From Streptomyces sp. NBC_00448 (GTDB lineage: Bacteria; Actinomycetota; Actinomycetes; Streptomycetales; Streptomycetaceae), in the NCBI RefSeq assembly GCF_036014115.1, contig NZ_CP107913.1:620001-684000 (forward strand): a DNA stretch of 64,000 nt, written 5' to 3'. The translations under genes and the position numbers were made by a program. Under the pieces are notes generated by a model. The model saw nothing but the letters and a program-made list of their open reading frames with translations, did not search any database and was not told where the DNA came from. Positions 54,155 to 63,074 of the stretch are shown here, one piece after another; positions within the stretch are counted from its first letter, which is position 1, and every line of letters begins with the position of its first letter.

Positions 54155-56014
54155 TCAGTGGTCGTTCCCGCGCTCCGGTGGGGAGTACGCGTGGGCGGAT
54201 GTCCGCCGCGCCCGGGACTCGAAGACCGCTTCCCCGAGGGCCTTGCGGAAACGGCCGGGGCCCCAGCCCTTCCCGTTCACCAGCTTTTCGAGGGCGGCCC
54301 GGTCCATCGTCCCGTTGTCGTGGAGCGCGTCCGATACCTCTTCGATCTCACTGTCCTCGGCCTCGTCCGCCATCGCGGCCGTGCGGCTGTTCTGCCCGCC
54401 GGTGCCGGCCAGTCCCGGAGAGTAGAAGGAACTCCCGACGCCGGGCGCGTAGCGGCGGCCACCGCTGCGCTCCCGCTGGCTCTGACGCACCTTGCGCTCC
54501 GCGATCCGGGCGCCGCGCGCGCCGAGATCCGGCTGCGGGGCGGGTTCGCGTCCTTCGGATTCGGCCTCGGCCTCTTCCGCGGTGAGCGGGCGGGCGATGT
54601 TCTCCAGCGACTGCTGCTCCGCGCGTACGCCGAAGAACATCTCCGCCACACCGCCCAGCAGCATGACGCCCGCGCCGATCAGGAAGCCGACAGCGACGAG
54701 GTTCCTGCTTCCGCTGTTGATGAACTGGCCGAAAAGCAGCGGACCGGTGATACCGCCGACGGCCGTTCCCACCGCGAAGAACAGGGCGATGCACAGCGCC
54801 CGGCTTTCCATCGGGAAGACCTCGCTGACCGTCAGATACGCGGAGCTGGCTCCCGCCGAGGCGATGAAGAAGGTCACCAGGACCAGGGCGAAGAAGGACC
54901 AGTCGGTCAGGTTGTTGTTCATCAGCAGCGCCGCCAGGATGGCGGTGACGATCGCCGACCCGAAGTAGGTCGCCATGATCATGGGCTTCCGCCCGACCGT
55001 GTCGAAGAGCCGGCCGAGCAGCAACGGCCCGAGGAAGTTGCTGACCGCGAAGATCACCATGAAGTAGGGCACCTGGCCGGAAGCCACGCCGAAGAAGCCG
55101 CTGAGGAGCGTGCCGAGGTTGAAGGTCACCGCGTTGTACAGGAATGCCTGGCCCACGAAGAGGGCCAGGCCCAGCAGTGCCCGCCGCGGGTAGCGCTGCG
55201 CGGCCCCCCGGGCGATCTCCCGGAACGGGATCACGCGCCGCTGCCGCACGGCGATGGACCCCTGCGGCCGCGGCAACTCCCGCTGCGTCTCGGCCCGCAC
55301 CTCGTTCTCGATCCGGTCCACGATCCGCTCGGCTTCCTGTTCCCGGCCGTGGATGAAGAGCCATCGGGGGCTCTCGGGGACATGGCGGCGGACGATCATG
55401 ATGCCCAGTCCGAGGATTCCCCCGATCCCGAAAGCGATCCGCCAGCCGATGTGCAGACTGACCCATGAGGTGTTGAGCAGGATGAGTGACCCCAGGCTCC
55501 CCAGCGCGGCCCCCACCCAGTAGCTGCCGTTGATGGTCAGGTCGATCTGGCCCCGGTTCCGCGCGGGGATGAGTTCGTCGATGGCCGAGTTGATCGCCGC
55601 GTATTCGCCGCCGATACCGGCGCCGGTGAAGAACCGGATCAGGAAGAAATACCAGGGCGCGAAAGCGAAGGCGGTGGCGAGTGTGGCCACGACGTAGAGC
55701 CCCAGGGTGACGATGAACAGCTTCTTGCGGCCGAACCGGTCGGTGAGCTGTCCGAAGAACAATGCGCCCACGCACGCACCGGCGACGTAGATACCGGCCG
55801 CGGTACCGATGTCGCCGGAGGACATATGGATCCCGCTGCCCTTTTGGGTCATACGGGAGGCCACCGATCCGACGATGGTCACCTCCAGGCCGTCGAGAAT
55901 CCAGACGGTGCCCAGGCCGATGACGATCCGCCAATGGAAGCGCGACCATGGCAGCCGGTCCAGGCGGGCCGGGATGTCCGTGCGAATGGTGCGCAACGTG
56001 CCGGACTCGCTCAT
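54155..56014 (-). CDS. MFS sugar-porter-like transporter with long C-terminal tail
   Basis: A 619-residue transporter with 12 helices. Sugar-porter/MHS motifs are TDRFGRKK (motif A), RFFTGAGIGGEYAAINS, PESPRWLF and GRLFDTVGRKP. The membrane part ends near residue 490. About 130 charged, soluble residues follow, including a C-terminal helical region (DRAALEKLVNGKGWGPGRF) that resembles a small binding domain. The ATG has GAGG close ahead; a start 11 codons upstream is weaker. Substrate uncertain: organic acid or sugar. Confidence 0.88.
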   Translation of the reverse strand: MSESGTLRTIRTDIPARLDRLPWSRFHWRIVIGLGTVWILDGLEVTIVGSVASRMTQKGSGIHMSSGDIGTAAGIYVAGACVGALFFGQLTDRFGRKKLFIVTLGLYVVATLATAFAFAPWYFFLIRFFTGAGIGGEYAAINSAIDELIPARNRGQIDLTINGSYWVGAALGSLGSLILLNTSWVSLHIGWRIAFGIGGILGLGIMIVRRHVPESPRWLFIHGREQEAERIVDRIENEVRAETQRELPRPQGSIAVRQRRVIPFREIARGAAQRYPRRALLGLALFVGQAFLYNAVTFNLGTLLSGFFGVASGQVPYFMVIFAVSNFLGPLLLGRLFDTVGRKPMIMATYFGSAIVTAILAALLMNNNLTDWSFFALVLVTFFIASAGASSAYLTVSEVFPMESRALCIALFFAVGTAVGGITGPLLFGQFINSGSRNLVAVGFLIGAGVMLLGGVAEMFFGVRAEQQSLENIARPLTAEEAEAESEGREPAPQPDLGARGARIAERKVRQSQRERSGGRRYAPGVGSSFYSPGLAGTGGQNSRTAAMADEAEDSEIEEVSDALHDNGTMDRAALEKLVNGKGWGPGRFRKALGEAVFESRARRTSAHAYSPPERGNDH

Positions 56015-56096
56015 AGGTGCCTCAGCTCTCTTTTCGGAATAGTCCATTCGGGCGATCCGGCAGGCATCCAGGAGCCCGGCACGCGCAATTCCGCGT

Positions 56097-56369
56097 ATGG
56101 TCGGCAGAATGCTGCGCTGCCGCCTGCTCGGTCACCTTTACCGCTTCTCCCACGAGGGCTGCACCCTGCGCTGGAGTTGCCTGCGGGAGTGCGGTGCGTG
56201 CGGGGACAAGCGCTATCCGACCGCCGAGGAGGCGGAGCGGTATGCCCGGGCTTTCGACCGTCGGGACATCGATTCCCTCGGTCGACACGCTCCGCTGTTC
56301 GGACTTTACCCGCTGCGACTGTGGCGGGCCTGGCGCGACCGGCGACGCGCCCGCCCGGCGGCCGGCTAA
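56097..56369 (+). CDS. Small conserved actinomycete protein
   Basis: A 90-residue basic protein: MLRCRLLGHLYRFSHEG, then CTLRWSCLRECGACGDKRYP, AERYARAFDRRDIDSLGRHA and LYPLRLWRAW. The C...C.EC..C arrangement could bind a metal. Similar short proteins are frequent in Streptomyces, but I know no function. It diverges from the MFS gene with about 80 bases between. The start may be either of two ATGs four codons apart; neither has a strong ribosome site. Confidence 0.65.
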   Translation: MVGRMLRCRLLGHLYRFSHEGCTLRWSCLRECGACGDKRYPTAEEAERYARAFDRRDIDSLGRHAPLFGLYPLRLWRAWRDRRRARPAAG

Positions 56370-56583
56370 CCGTCACACCCGCCCAGGTCGCTGAACGCTC
56401 GCATCCCATGCCAGCGGACTTGGGCACCCTGCTGACCGCGCTGCAGCCGTCCCGACAGCTCGGCATTCTCAGGCGTCGAGCGTGGGATTCGCGGGGAGAG
56501 AGTTGCAGGAATCAACTCGCCATCAACCGCCCGGCGTTTCGGCGGCAGCCCGCCGAGCTTCCGGGCGCCATGGCTGCGTCGGC

Positions 56584-57780
56584 TCACTGGCCTGGCGGCC
56601 GCCATTCGATCATCAGAATAGTGGCGTCGTCGCTGAGTTCGTTGTGCTGATGAGCGAGGATTGCATGGATGAGCAGGCGGAGCACCTCTGGGGCGTTCTG
56701 CCCGGCGGCGGTCGACCGGATGACGTAGTCGGTGAACCGCTCCAGGCCGAATTGCTCCCCGCGCTCGTCGCGCGACTCCACGACGCCGTCGGTGTAGAGC
56801 AGTATCCGGTCACCGGGTTCGAGGCCGGCTTCGTGCACCTGGCGGGAACCGCCGGCCAGGCTGGCGGGCAGCCCCAGCGGAGGCTCGGAATCGCGCTCCA
56901 GAGCTTCATCGAGCAGGCGCTGGCCGCGGATGAGCAACGGCGGCGGGTGACCGCAGTTGGACCAGTGCAGTACGCCGGTCGGCATGTGCAACTGCGTGAA
57001 GATGCCGGTGCAGAACTGGTCCGGGAGCCACTTCGTCAGTGCCTGGTCGACCACGTCGACGAGTTCGGCCAGATCCGCCCCCGTGCGACGCGCAGTGCGG
57101 CAGCCCGCCATGGCCACGGAGGTGGCAAGCCCGGACGACAGGTCGTGGCCCATGGCATCAAGGATCGTGGCGTGCAGACAGCCCTCGGTGAACGAATGGT
57201 CGAAGGCGTCGCCGCCCAGCCCGTACGCAGGTTCCAGGACGGCGGTCGACACCACCTGGCCGGTGCCGATCGAGCGCGGGGGGAGAAAGGCCCTCAGCAT
57301 CTCCGTGTGCAGTTGCATCGGCCGGGTCCGCATGCGCCGCGCGAAGGTGTCGCTGTATGTGCGCTTGGAGTTGATGATCATGGACAGGAGCGATGCCATC
57401 GCCCGGCAACGCCAGAGTGTGAGCCTGTCCAGTGTCTCCATGCGGAGTTCCAGGACTCCCAGTCGCTCCGCTCCGTCGACCAGCGGCAGCCATATGGTCA
57501 GCTCTGCGGGTGTACCCTCCTCCACCCGCAGGGAGTTGGTCCGATAGGCCCATCCGGCGAGGGAAGCGTCGATCTCCAGGTCCGGCTCGCCCTCGACCAG
57601 CGGTAGCAGCAGTCGTTGCTGGAGATCGGCCAGGTAGACGACCGCACGGCCCATACCCATGGCCTCGGCATACCGCTCCAGGACCGTCGGCAGTTCCGCG
57701 GGCGACGCCTGCTGGGCGGTCCTGATCAGCTCCGCCAGCAGCCGTTCCCCAGCGGCGGCCGAAACGCTCGCGCCTGCCAT
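56584..57780 (-). CDS. PP2C/SpoIIE-type serine phosphatase with GAF-like sensor
   Basis: A 398-residue protein. An N-terminal GAF-like sensor covers about 1-160 (AVVYLADLQQRLLLPLVEG, ERLGVLELRME). A short helical linker follows, then the SpoIIE/RsbU phosphatase domain: GGDAFDH, ILDAMGHD, NCGHPPPLL, LLYTDGVVESRD and SDDATILMI, which supply the two-metal aspartates. Such phosphatases activate STAS anti-anti-sigma factors by removing a serine phosphate. The ATG with GGGG eight bases ahead is preferred over a GTG 12 codons upstream. A STAS gene lies at 61.9 kb. Confidence 0.9.
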   Translation of the reverse strand: MAGASVSAAAGERLLAELIRTAQQASPAELPTVLERYAEAMGMGRAVVYLADLQQRLLLPLVEGEPDLEIDASLAGWAYRTNSLRVEEGTPAELTIWLPLVDGAERLGVLELRMETLDRLTLWRCRAMASLLSMIINSKRTYSDTFARRMRTRPMQLHTEMLRAFLPPRSIGTGQVVSTAVLEPAYGLGGDAFDHSFTEGCLHATILDAMGHDLSSGLATSVAMAGCRTARRTGADLAELVDVVDQALTKWLPDQFCTGIFTQLHMPTGVLHWSNCGHPPPLLIRGQRLLDEALERDSEPPLGLPASLAGGSRQVHEAGLEPGDRILLYTDGVVESRDERGEQFGLERFTDYVIRSTAAGQNAPEVLRLLIHAILAHQHNELSDDATILMIEWRPPGQ

Positions 57781-58137
57781 CCGATCACCCCTGCCGTGCC
57801 GAGTCACCACCGTCACAACGCCGTACCTTGAGGTAGTCGCCCTGCTGCCCGATCACCTGGGCGGGGCGGCAGAGCCTGGCGGCGGACGCGGGCCGCGTCG
57901 GGGCGCGGCAAACGCGGGCGCACGGCCCGCGCCATGATGCCGTCCGGTCCTCCACCAGTCTGCTCCAGCCGGCGCCCGATCGCGCCCCGGGCATAGGCAG
58001 GTACCGCACGTACAGCGTCACCGCCTACGTGCCGCCTGCGCCGACCTCACGTAAGAGGGTCAATTGCGACACTATGTGCCATATGACTCTCATGTAGGGC
58101 AGGCTTGCGGGTGATCCGTGAGAGGAGGCCATAGTCC
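57781..58137. other. Divergent promoter region, phosphatase and glutaminase
   Basis: About 355 bases with no supported gene. Near 58060-58100 the sequence becomes AT-richer (GTCAATTGCGACACTATG) and probably holds the glutaminase promoter. Confidence 0.4.
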
Positions 58138-59163
58138 ATGGGCGGCATAATCCACGATCCCGGCGACTCGGCCGGGCCCGTCCATGAGGCGGCGGCTGTC
58201 TCCACCGGCACCTTGCCCAGTGCGGCAGCCGTGGATGACGCGCTGTCCGCGGCCTACGCACGGTTTCGGGACGACGCCTCGGGACGCGTGGCGGACTACA
58301 TTCCCGCTTTGGCCGAGGCCGATCCGAGCCTGTTCGGACTCAGCGTCGCCGACGGGCATGGAAGCGTTCGCCACGCCGGTGACGCCGGCCATCCGTTCTC
58401 CATCCAGTCCATCTCGAAGGCGTTCGTGTTCGCCCTGGTGGACCAGGCCCTCGGGCGCGAGTCGGTCAGGCGGCGGGTGGGCGTCAACAACACCGGCCTG
58501 CCGTTCAACTCCATCCTGGCCATCGAACTCAATCACGGCAGCCCGATGAATCCGATGGTCAACGCCGGCGCACTGGCCACCACGAGCCTGGTCCCCGGAG
58601 CGGACGCCGCCGAGCGCTGGGACTTCGTCCACCACGGACTGTCCCGCTTCGCCGGCCGTGAACTCGACCTGGACACGCGGGTGTACGAGTCGGAGGCTGC
58701 CGCCAACCAGCGCAACGAGTCGATCGCCCGGCTACTCGACAGTTACCACCGCCTCGGCTGGGATCCTATCGAGACCACGGACGTCTACACCAAGCAGTGC
58801 TCCCTCTCGGTGACCACCCGCGACCTGGCCGTCATGGGAGCCACCCTCGCCACCGGCGGCGTCAATCCCCTCACCGGCGATCAGGTCGTCGACGCCGCGG
58901 TATGCCGCGACACTCTGGCCGCGCTGGCCACCTCCGGCCTGTACGAACGCAGCGGCGACTGGCTCTACGAGATCGGCATGCCGGGCAAGAGCGGGGTATC
59001 CGGCGGCATCCTGACCATCGCTCCCGGCAAGGGCGGGCTGGCCGTGTTCTCCCCCGGTCTGGACCCGGCCGGCAACAGCGTCCGAGGCCAACGGGCGACC
59101 CACTACCTGTCCGGCGCGCTGGGCCTCAACCTCTTCGCATCCGCCCCGCAAGATCCGCAGTAG
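58138..59163 (+). CDS. glsA: Glutaminase
   Basis: A 341-residue serine-dependent glutaminase that converts glutamine to glutamate and ammonia in the cytoplasm. Motifs are FSIQSISKAFVFALV (nucleophile serine and lysine in SISK), NNTGLPFNS, GSPMNPMVNAGAL, QCSLSVTTRDLAVMGATLA and GKSGVSGGI. It has about 25 residues more than the usual 310 at the N-terminus, disordered in character. GAGGAGG is ahead of the ATG at slightly long spacing. Ammonia release can counter acid stress; with the stress genes nearby this is suggestive only. Confidence 0.92.
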   Translation: MGGIIHDPGDSAGPVHEAAAVSTGTLPSAAAVDDALSAAYARFRDDASGRVADYIPALAEADPSLFGLSVADGHGSVRHAGDAGHPFSIQSISKAFVFALVDQALGRESVRRRVGVNNTGLPFNSILAIELNHGSPMNPMVNAGALATTSLVPGADAAERWDFVHHGLSRFAGRELDLDTRVYESEAAANQRNESIARLLDSYHRLGWDPIETTDVYTKQCSLSVTTRDLAVMGATLATGGVNPLTGDQVVDAAVCRDTLAALATSGLYERSGDWLYEIGMPGKSGVSGGILTIAPGKGGLAVFSPGLDPAGNSVRGQRATHYLSGALGLNLFASAPQDPQ

Positions 59164-59481
59164 GCGCCACTCCTCTCGACGGGAGTGGCCGTGATCTCCA
59201 GTTCCCGCACTGTGCCCGAGGACGCGTCCCCGGGCACAGCCCGTTCAGTTGGTGCTCGAACCGTTCGGAAGCGACCTGCTGTACCGACCCGCGCCCTTGT
59301 CCGTGCGGCGGCCGTCGCGGAGCCGGTGAGCGCCGGCGAGGTGGCGGTGACGGGTACGGCGTCGGCCGCCGCGACGGTCTGGGTGACCTTCCTGCCGGAG
59401 GCGCGCGGCCGGGGTTGCGGTCCGAGCGCCAAAGTCCCCCGGTCCCGTCGTGCCGGCACCGATCAGGGGTAGGTGCTCCAC
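59164..59481. other. Interval between glutaminase and YbdK-type ligase
   Basis: About 320 bases. Short frames are present, but none has a recognisable family, good codon bias throughout, or a ribosome site. I see no repeat or clear terminator. Confidence 0.4.
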
Positions 59482-60639
59482 ATGACGACAGGCCTGACCC
59501 TCGGCGTGGAAGAAGAGTTCCTGCTGCTCGACCGGAAGACCGGACTGCCGGCCCCGCGCGTGGGCGAGGTGCAGGCGGCGGCCGAGCGGGAGCGCGGCCT
59601 GCGGCGCGAAGAGGTCGACAGCGAGCTGCTGCAGGCGCAGGTCGAGGTCGCCACCCCGGTGTGCTCCGAACTGGACGAGGCCGCCTCGCATCTCGTCCGG
59701 TACCGGCGGACCGTCGGAGCCGCGGCACGCCGTGCCGGCTGCCGGCTCGCCTCCACCGGGGCCGCGCCCGTGGCGGACGGACCGGCGGTACCCGTGACAG
59801 CCACGCAGCGTTACCGGGAGATACGGGCGGACGCGGCGCGACTGGTCGACGAGCAGTTGATCTGCGGCATGCACATCCACGTAGCCGTACCCGACCGCGA
59901 AGCCGGAGCCGCCGCGCTCGGCCGGCTGCGGCCCTGGCTGCCGGTGCTGGTGGCGCTGGGCGCCAACTCCCCCTTCTGGGAGGGGCGGGACACCGGGTTC
60001 GCCAGCTGGCGCACCGTGGTGTTCGGGCGCTGGCCGGTCAGCGGGCCGCCGCCCTTCTTCTCCGGCGCTGCCCACTACGAGGAGCGGGTGGCGGCCCTGC
60101 TGGCCACCGGCGTGGTCGCCGACCGGCACCAGCTCTACTGGCACGCCCGGCTGTCCGACGAATACCCGACGCTCGAGGTTCGGGCTCCCGATGTCCAGCT
60201 CGACGTCGAGAGTGCGGTCACGATCGCGGGTATGGCACGGGGGCTGGTGGCGACGGCGTTGCGCGAGGGCCGCCGAGGAGCCCGCCCGCTGGACCCACCG
60301 GCCAGCGTGCTGCAGGCCGCCGGATGGCATGCCGCCCGCCGCGGCCTGAGCGCCGACCTGGTCGATCCGTGCACCGCCACCCCCTCGTCCGCGGCCGAAG
60401 TGGTCGGTTCGCTGCTGGAACGCATCGCCCCCGCGCTCAAGGAGCTCGGCGACGTCGGCCGCGTGACCGCTGGCGCGCAGCGCCTCATCCGCAACGGAAC
60501 GGGGGCCGCACGGCAGCGCGCCGCGTTCGCGCAGGGCGGCATGGACGGCCTCTTGGACCTGATCGCACCCGACCCGGAACAGCCCGCCGGAGGCCCCGGC
60601 CAGGACTGCCTCCCCCCTCACGCGGCCCCGGTCGGATGA
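59482..60639 (+). CDS. Glutamate-cysteine ligase-like (YbdK type)
   Basis: A 385-residue member of the carboxylate-amine ligase family GCS2. The N-terminal motif TLGVEEEFLLLDRKTG holds the metal-binding glutamates. ICGMHIHVAVPDRE, GANSPFWEG and YPTLEVRAPDVQLDVESA follow. The family joins glutamate and cysteine weakly, or makes other gamma-glutamyl compounds; the true product is uncertain. It follows glutaminase, which supplies glutamate, in the same direction. The ATG three codons inside the open frame has AGG ahead. Confidence 0.9.
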   Translation: MTTGLTLGVEEEFLLLDRKTGLPAPRVGEVQAAAERERGLRREEVDSELLQAQVEVATPVCSELDEAASHLVRYRRTVGAAARRAGCRLASTGAAPVADGPAVPVTATQRYREIRADAARLVDEQLICGMHIHVAVPDREAGAAALGRLRPWLPVLVALGANSPFWEGRDTGFASWRTVVFGRWPVSGPPPFFSGAAHYEERVAALLATGVVADRHQLYWHARLSDEYPTLEVRAPDVQLDVESAVTIAGMARGLVATALREGRRGARPLDPPASVLQAAGWHAARRGLSADLVDPCTATPSSAAEVVGSLLERIAPALKELGDVGRVTAGAQRLIRNGTGAARQRAAFAQGGMDGLLDLIAPDPEQPAGGPGQDCLPPHAAPVG

Positions 60640-60712
60640 GCGCGGCATACGCGAGGCGGACGACGATCGAGCCGATACCCCCGACGAGGGGGACGGGGCG
60701 ACAGGAGGGCCG

Positions 60713-61222
60713 ATGAACGCCCGCGACCCGCACGACGAGCCGCCGGCCGCCGGGCGCGGGCGGAACGAGAGCCCCGAGGAGCGGGCCGACCGCAGGTGGG
60801 GCGACCTCCTGCAGGAGGTGCGGGTCGCGCAGACCGGCGTGCAGATCCTCTTCGGTTTTCTGCTGACCGTGGTCTTCCAGCAGCGGTTCACGACCCTGGA
60901 CGGGACCGACCGGCACATCTACGTGGTCACCGTCGTGCTGGGCGCCGCCACCACCGGCGCGCTGGTCGGGCCCGTGACGATGCACCGACTGCTCACCGGC
61001 CGCCGGCTCAAGCCGCAGACGGTCGTCCTCGCGTCCCGGCTGACGCTGCTCGGGCTCTTCCTCCTGCTGTGCACGATGGCCTCGTCGCTGCTGCTGGTGC
61101 TGCGGGTGGCGATGCGGGATACCACAGCGGCATGGCTGGTCGGGGCGCTGGTCGTGTGGTTCGCGCTGTGCTGGTTCGCGCTGCCCCTGTGGGCCTGGCA
61201 CAACGAACGGCGCAACCGCTGA
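60713..61222 (+). CDS. DUF6328 membrane protein
   Basis: A 169-residue membrane protein. An acidic/basic N-terminus of about 35 residues ends in RWGDLLQEVRVAQTGVQILF, the signature of this actinomycete family. Four helices then follow (ILFGFLLTVVF, YVVTVVLGAATTGALVG, LTLLGLFLLLCTMASSLLL, WLVGALVVWFALCWFA). Its function is unknown. AGGAGG is four bases from the ATG. It lies 73 bases after the YbdK-type gene and may share its transcript. Confidence 0.88.
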   Translation: MNARDPHDEPPAAGRGRNESPEERADRRWGDLLQEVRVAQTGVQILFGFLLTVVFQQRFTTLDGTDRHIYVVTVVLGAATTGALVGPVTMHRLLTGRRLKPQTVVLASRLTLLGLFLLLCTMASSLLLVLRVAMRDTTAAWLVGALVVWFALCWFALPLWAWHNERRNR

Positions 61223-61413
61223 CCCGGGGCGCGCCATCAACTGCGGCCCTGCTGATCGGAGCGCGCCGACACCCGGTCGTTCGGCGTGCTCCCGCACGTG
61301 CGCAGGCGACCGGTCACACCGGTGACGGGTGGTCTGACCGCGTCGCCCTCACGCAAGCCCCTGTCCGGGCTCCCGGGGCGTCACGCTCGAGCCGTGCGGT
61401 GACGTGCTGCCGG

Positions 61414-61755
61414 TCAGCTCGACCGGTCGCCGGATTCCAGGGCGAGAAGGGCGAGCAGGTCGGCGACGGTGGGTCCGGCGTCGGCGGGGTGCCGGAGCCT
61501 GGTGCCCGGGGGGATCTCGTAGTGGTTGGCGCGTCCGACCCGCGTGTGCGTGAGGTAACCGTCGCCTTCCAGGTCGGCGATGATCCTCTGCACCGCACGC
61601 TCGGTCAGCAGGCATCGTGCCGCGATGTCGCGCACGCGGACCCCGGGGTCACCGGCGATGGCGGCCAGTACCCGCGCGTGGTTGGTCAGGAAAGTCCAGG
61701 TCGGGCGGGCGTCGGCTGGTTCGGGCACCCGCCCACCATACGGCGAGTTGTTCAT
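61414..61755 (-). CDS. Winged-helix regulator
   Basis: A 113-residue regulator with one winged helix: HARVLAAIAGDPGVRVRDIA, then ARCLLTERAVQRIIADLEGD and GYLTHTRVGRANHYEI. This is the ArsR/MarR-like fold with the wing in the last segment. It has no cysteine or metal site. The ATG is chosen, though a TTG three codons upstream is also open. A long inverted repeat covers the start codon, implying autoregulation. It diverges from the STAS gene across about 100 bases. Confidence 0.85.
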   Translation of the reverse strand: MNNSPYGGRVPEPADARPTWTFLTNHARVLAAIAGDPGVRVRDIAARCLLTERAVQRIIADLEGDGYLTHTRVGRANHYEIPPGTRLRHPADAGPTVADLLALLALESGDRSS

Positions 61756-61775
61756 GTCGCTCAATTCATGAACAA
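61748..61775. promoter_or_regulatory. Operator over the winged-helix gene start
   Basis: TTGTTCATG and CATGAACAA are perfect nine-base arms separated by ten bases. The left arm includes the start codon region of the leftward regulator. The spacing places the two half-sites on the same helix face, as expected for a dimer. Confidence 0.65.
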
Positions 61776-61855
61776 TATTTCGTGTATTCCTTGACGTGTG
61801 CGGAGCGGAAGGGAACGCTCATGGCCAGGTACAACCACAAAGGGGGGTAGGTCCC

Positions 61856-62335
61856 ATGTCCGTCACAGAACCCGTGTCAGCCGCCGGCAACCACCTGCTC
61901 GCTCACGGAGACGACCCGGCGCAGTCGAGAACCGCCACCTTCCGGGACATCGGCTCGGGCCTCACCATCCGGACCGTCGAGCGGAACGGCCGCTGCCGGG
62001 CCGCCGTATGCGGCGAGATCGATCTCGCCACCGCGGCGGGCGTCGGCAGCGTGCTGGCGCACTGCCTGGAACGCTCGCCGGGCGGCCTGGACCTCGACCT
62101 CGGCGACGTCCTGTTCTTCGACTGCGTGGGTCTGAACATGTTGCTGCGGCTCAGGTCGCGGGCCATCGACCGCAATGTCACGCTGACCGTCTCGGCGCTC
62201 GCACCGACGGTCGCACGGATACTGGAACTCTCCGGCACCCGCGGGCTGTTCGGTAGCCCCGAAGAGGCCGGGCCCACGCCGCGGATCGTGCGCCCGGCCA
62301 GGTGGCGATCGGCAGCAGGACGGCGGCACGCCTAG
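61856..62335 (+). CDS. STAS-domain anti-sigma-factor antagonist-like protein
   Basis: A 159-residue protein. A 35-residue leader precedes a STAS domain of about 110 residues (CRAAVCGEIDLATAAGVGSV, GGLDLDLGDVLFFDCVG, ILELSGTRGLFG). Antagonists of this type bind anti-sigma kinases and are switched off by phosphorylation of a serine in a DS.G motif. Here the site reads FDCVGLN, with cysteine in place of serine, so kinase control would be lost. A G-rich ribosome site precedes the ATG. It diverges from the winged-helix regulator. Confidence 0.85.
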   Translation: MSVTEPVSAAGNHLLAHGDDPAQSRTATFRDIGSGLTIRTVERNGRCRAAVCGEIDLATAAGVGSVLAHCLERSPGGLDLDLGDVLFFDCVGLNMLLRLRSRAIDRNVTLTVSALAPTVARILELSGTRGLFGSPEEAGPTPRIVRPARWRSAAGRRHA

Positions 62336-62509
62336 TGCTTTGACCGGGATCGCCCGCTCCGACCCGAGCCGCTGGATCGTGGCGGCGGACCCGGCCAGGG
62401 CCAGTACCGTGCCGGCGTCGCAAGCAAGCGGCAGCCGTACTGGGGCTCCTTCGAGACCCCGACGGGGCGGCGGGTACGTTCGAATGTCCGGGACCGCCGC
62501 GCCAGGCTT

Positions 62510-62950
62510 TCAGGCGGCCTGGATGAGTTCGGCCCGACCGAACAGCAGCGCGTAACCGGGAGGTAGCTGCTCCAGAGCGCGGGTGAGCAGATCGGGGGGC
62601 AGCAGGGTGGCAAGGGTGCTCAGTACCGCCCCGGTCTCCCAGCGCGCGACCGCCGGGGAAACGCCGATGCGCGCGGCGACGTCCTGGACGAAGGCCCAGC
62701 CGGTACGGCGCGCCGAGGTCGAGGGTTCGGCCAGGAGAGCGCCTACGGCCTCGGTCGGCAGGTGGGTGGCGAGTTCGCCGCGCAAGTCGTCACCGACTTG
62801 GCTGCCCAAGGCCGTGAGGACCGTGCGGACGGCCCGTTCGGCCCGCTCGCGGGTGGCGTACGCGCCGTCGTAGCGAACGTGTTCGAGCAACCTCTCGTAG
62901 TCGCAGGGAAGCGCCGGTGCGGTCTGGCGAGACCCGGGCTGTGCGTGCAT
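62510..62950 (-). CDS. DUF2267 protein (second copy in window)
   Basis: A 146-residue soluble helical protein: YATRERAERAVRTVLTALGS, DDLRGELATHLPTEAVGALL, then FVQDVAARIGVSPAVARWET and LSTLATLLPPDLLTRALEQL. This is the DUF2267 pattern, in which two similar helical halves recall a duplicated domain. The family function is unknown. GGAAGG is about 13 bases ahead of the ATG, a long spacing. It shares direction with hsp18, which starts upstream, and lies 124 bases after its stop. Confidence 0.85.
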   Translation of the reverse strand: MHAQPGSRQTAPALPCDYERLLEHVRYDGAYATRERAERAVRTVLTALGSQVGDDLRGELATHLPTEAVGALLAEPSTSARRTGWAFVQDVAARIGVSPAVARWETGAVLSTLATLLPPDLLTRALEQLPPGYALLFGRAELIQAA

Positions 62951-63074
62951 GGGTGAAGTCGAAACCTTCCGTCTCGGCAGACCCGTCGGCCCGGTGGGCG
63001 GACCGACGGGCACAGGGAAATGGACAAGCCGTCGGCGGCGGCCGGCAACAGTGGTGGCCGCCGGCCGGGTCGAT

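Noticed and set aside
59185..59472. A 95-codon + strand frame between glutaminase and the YbdK-type gene
   Set aside because: No ribosome site, no recognisable family, and competing frames look equally good.
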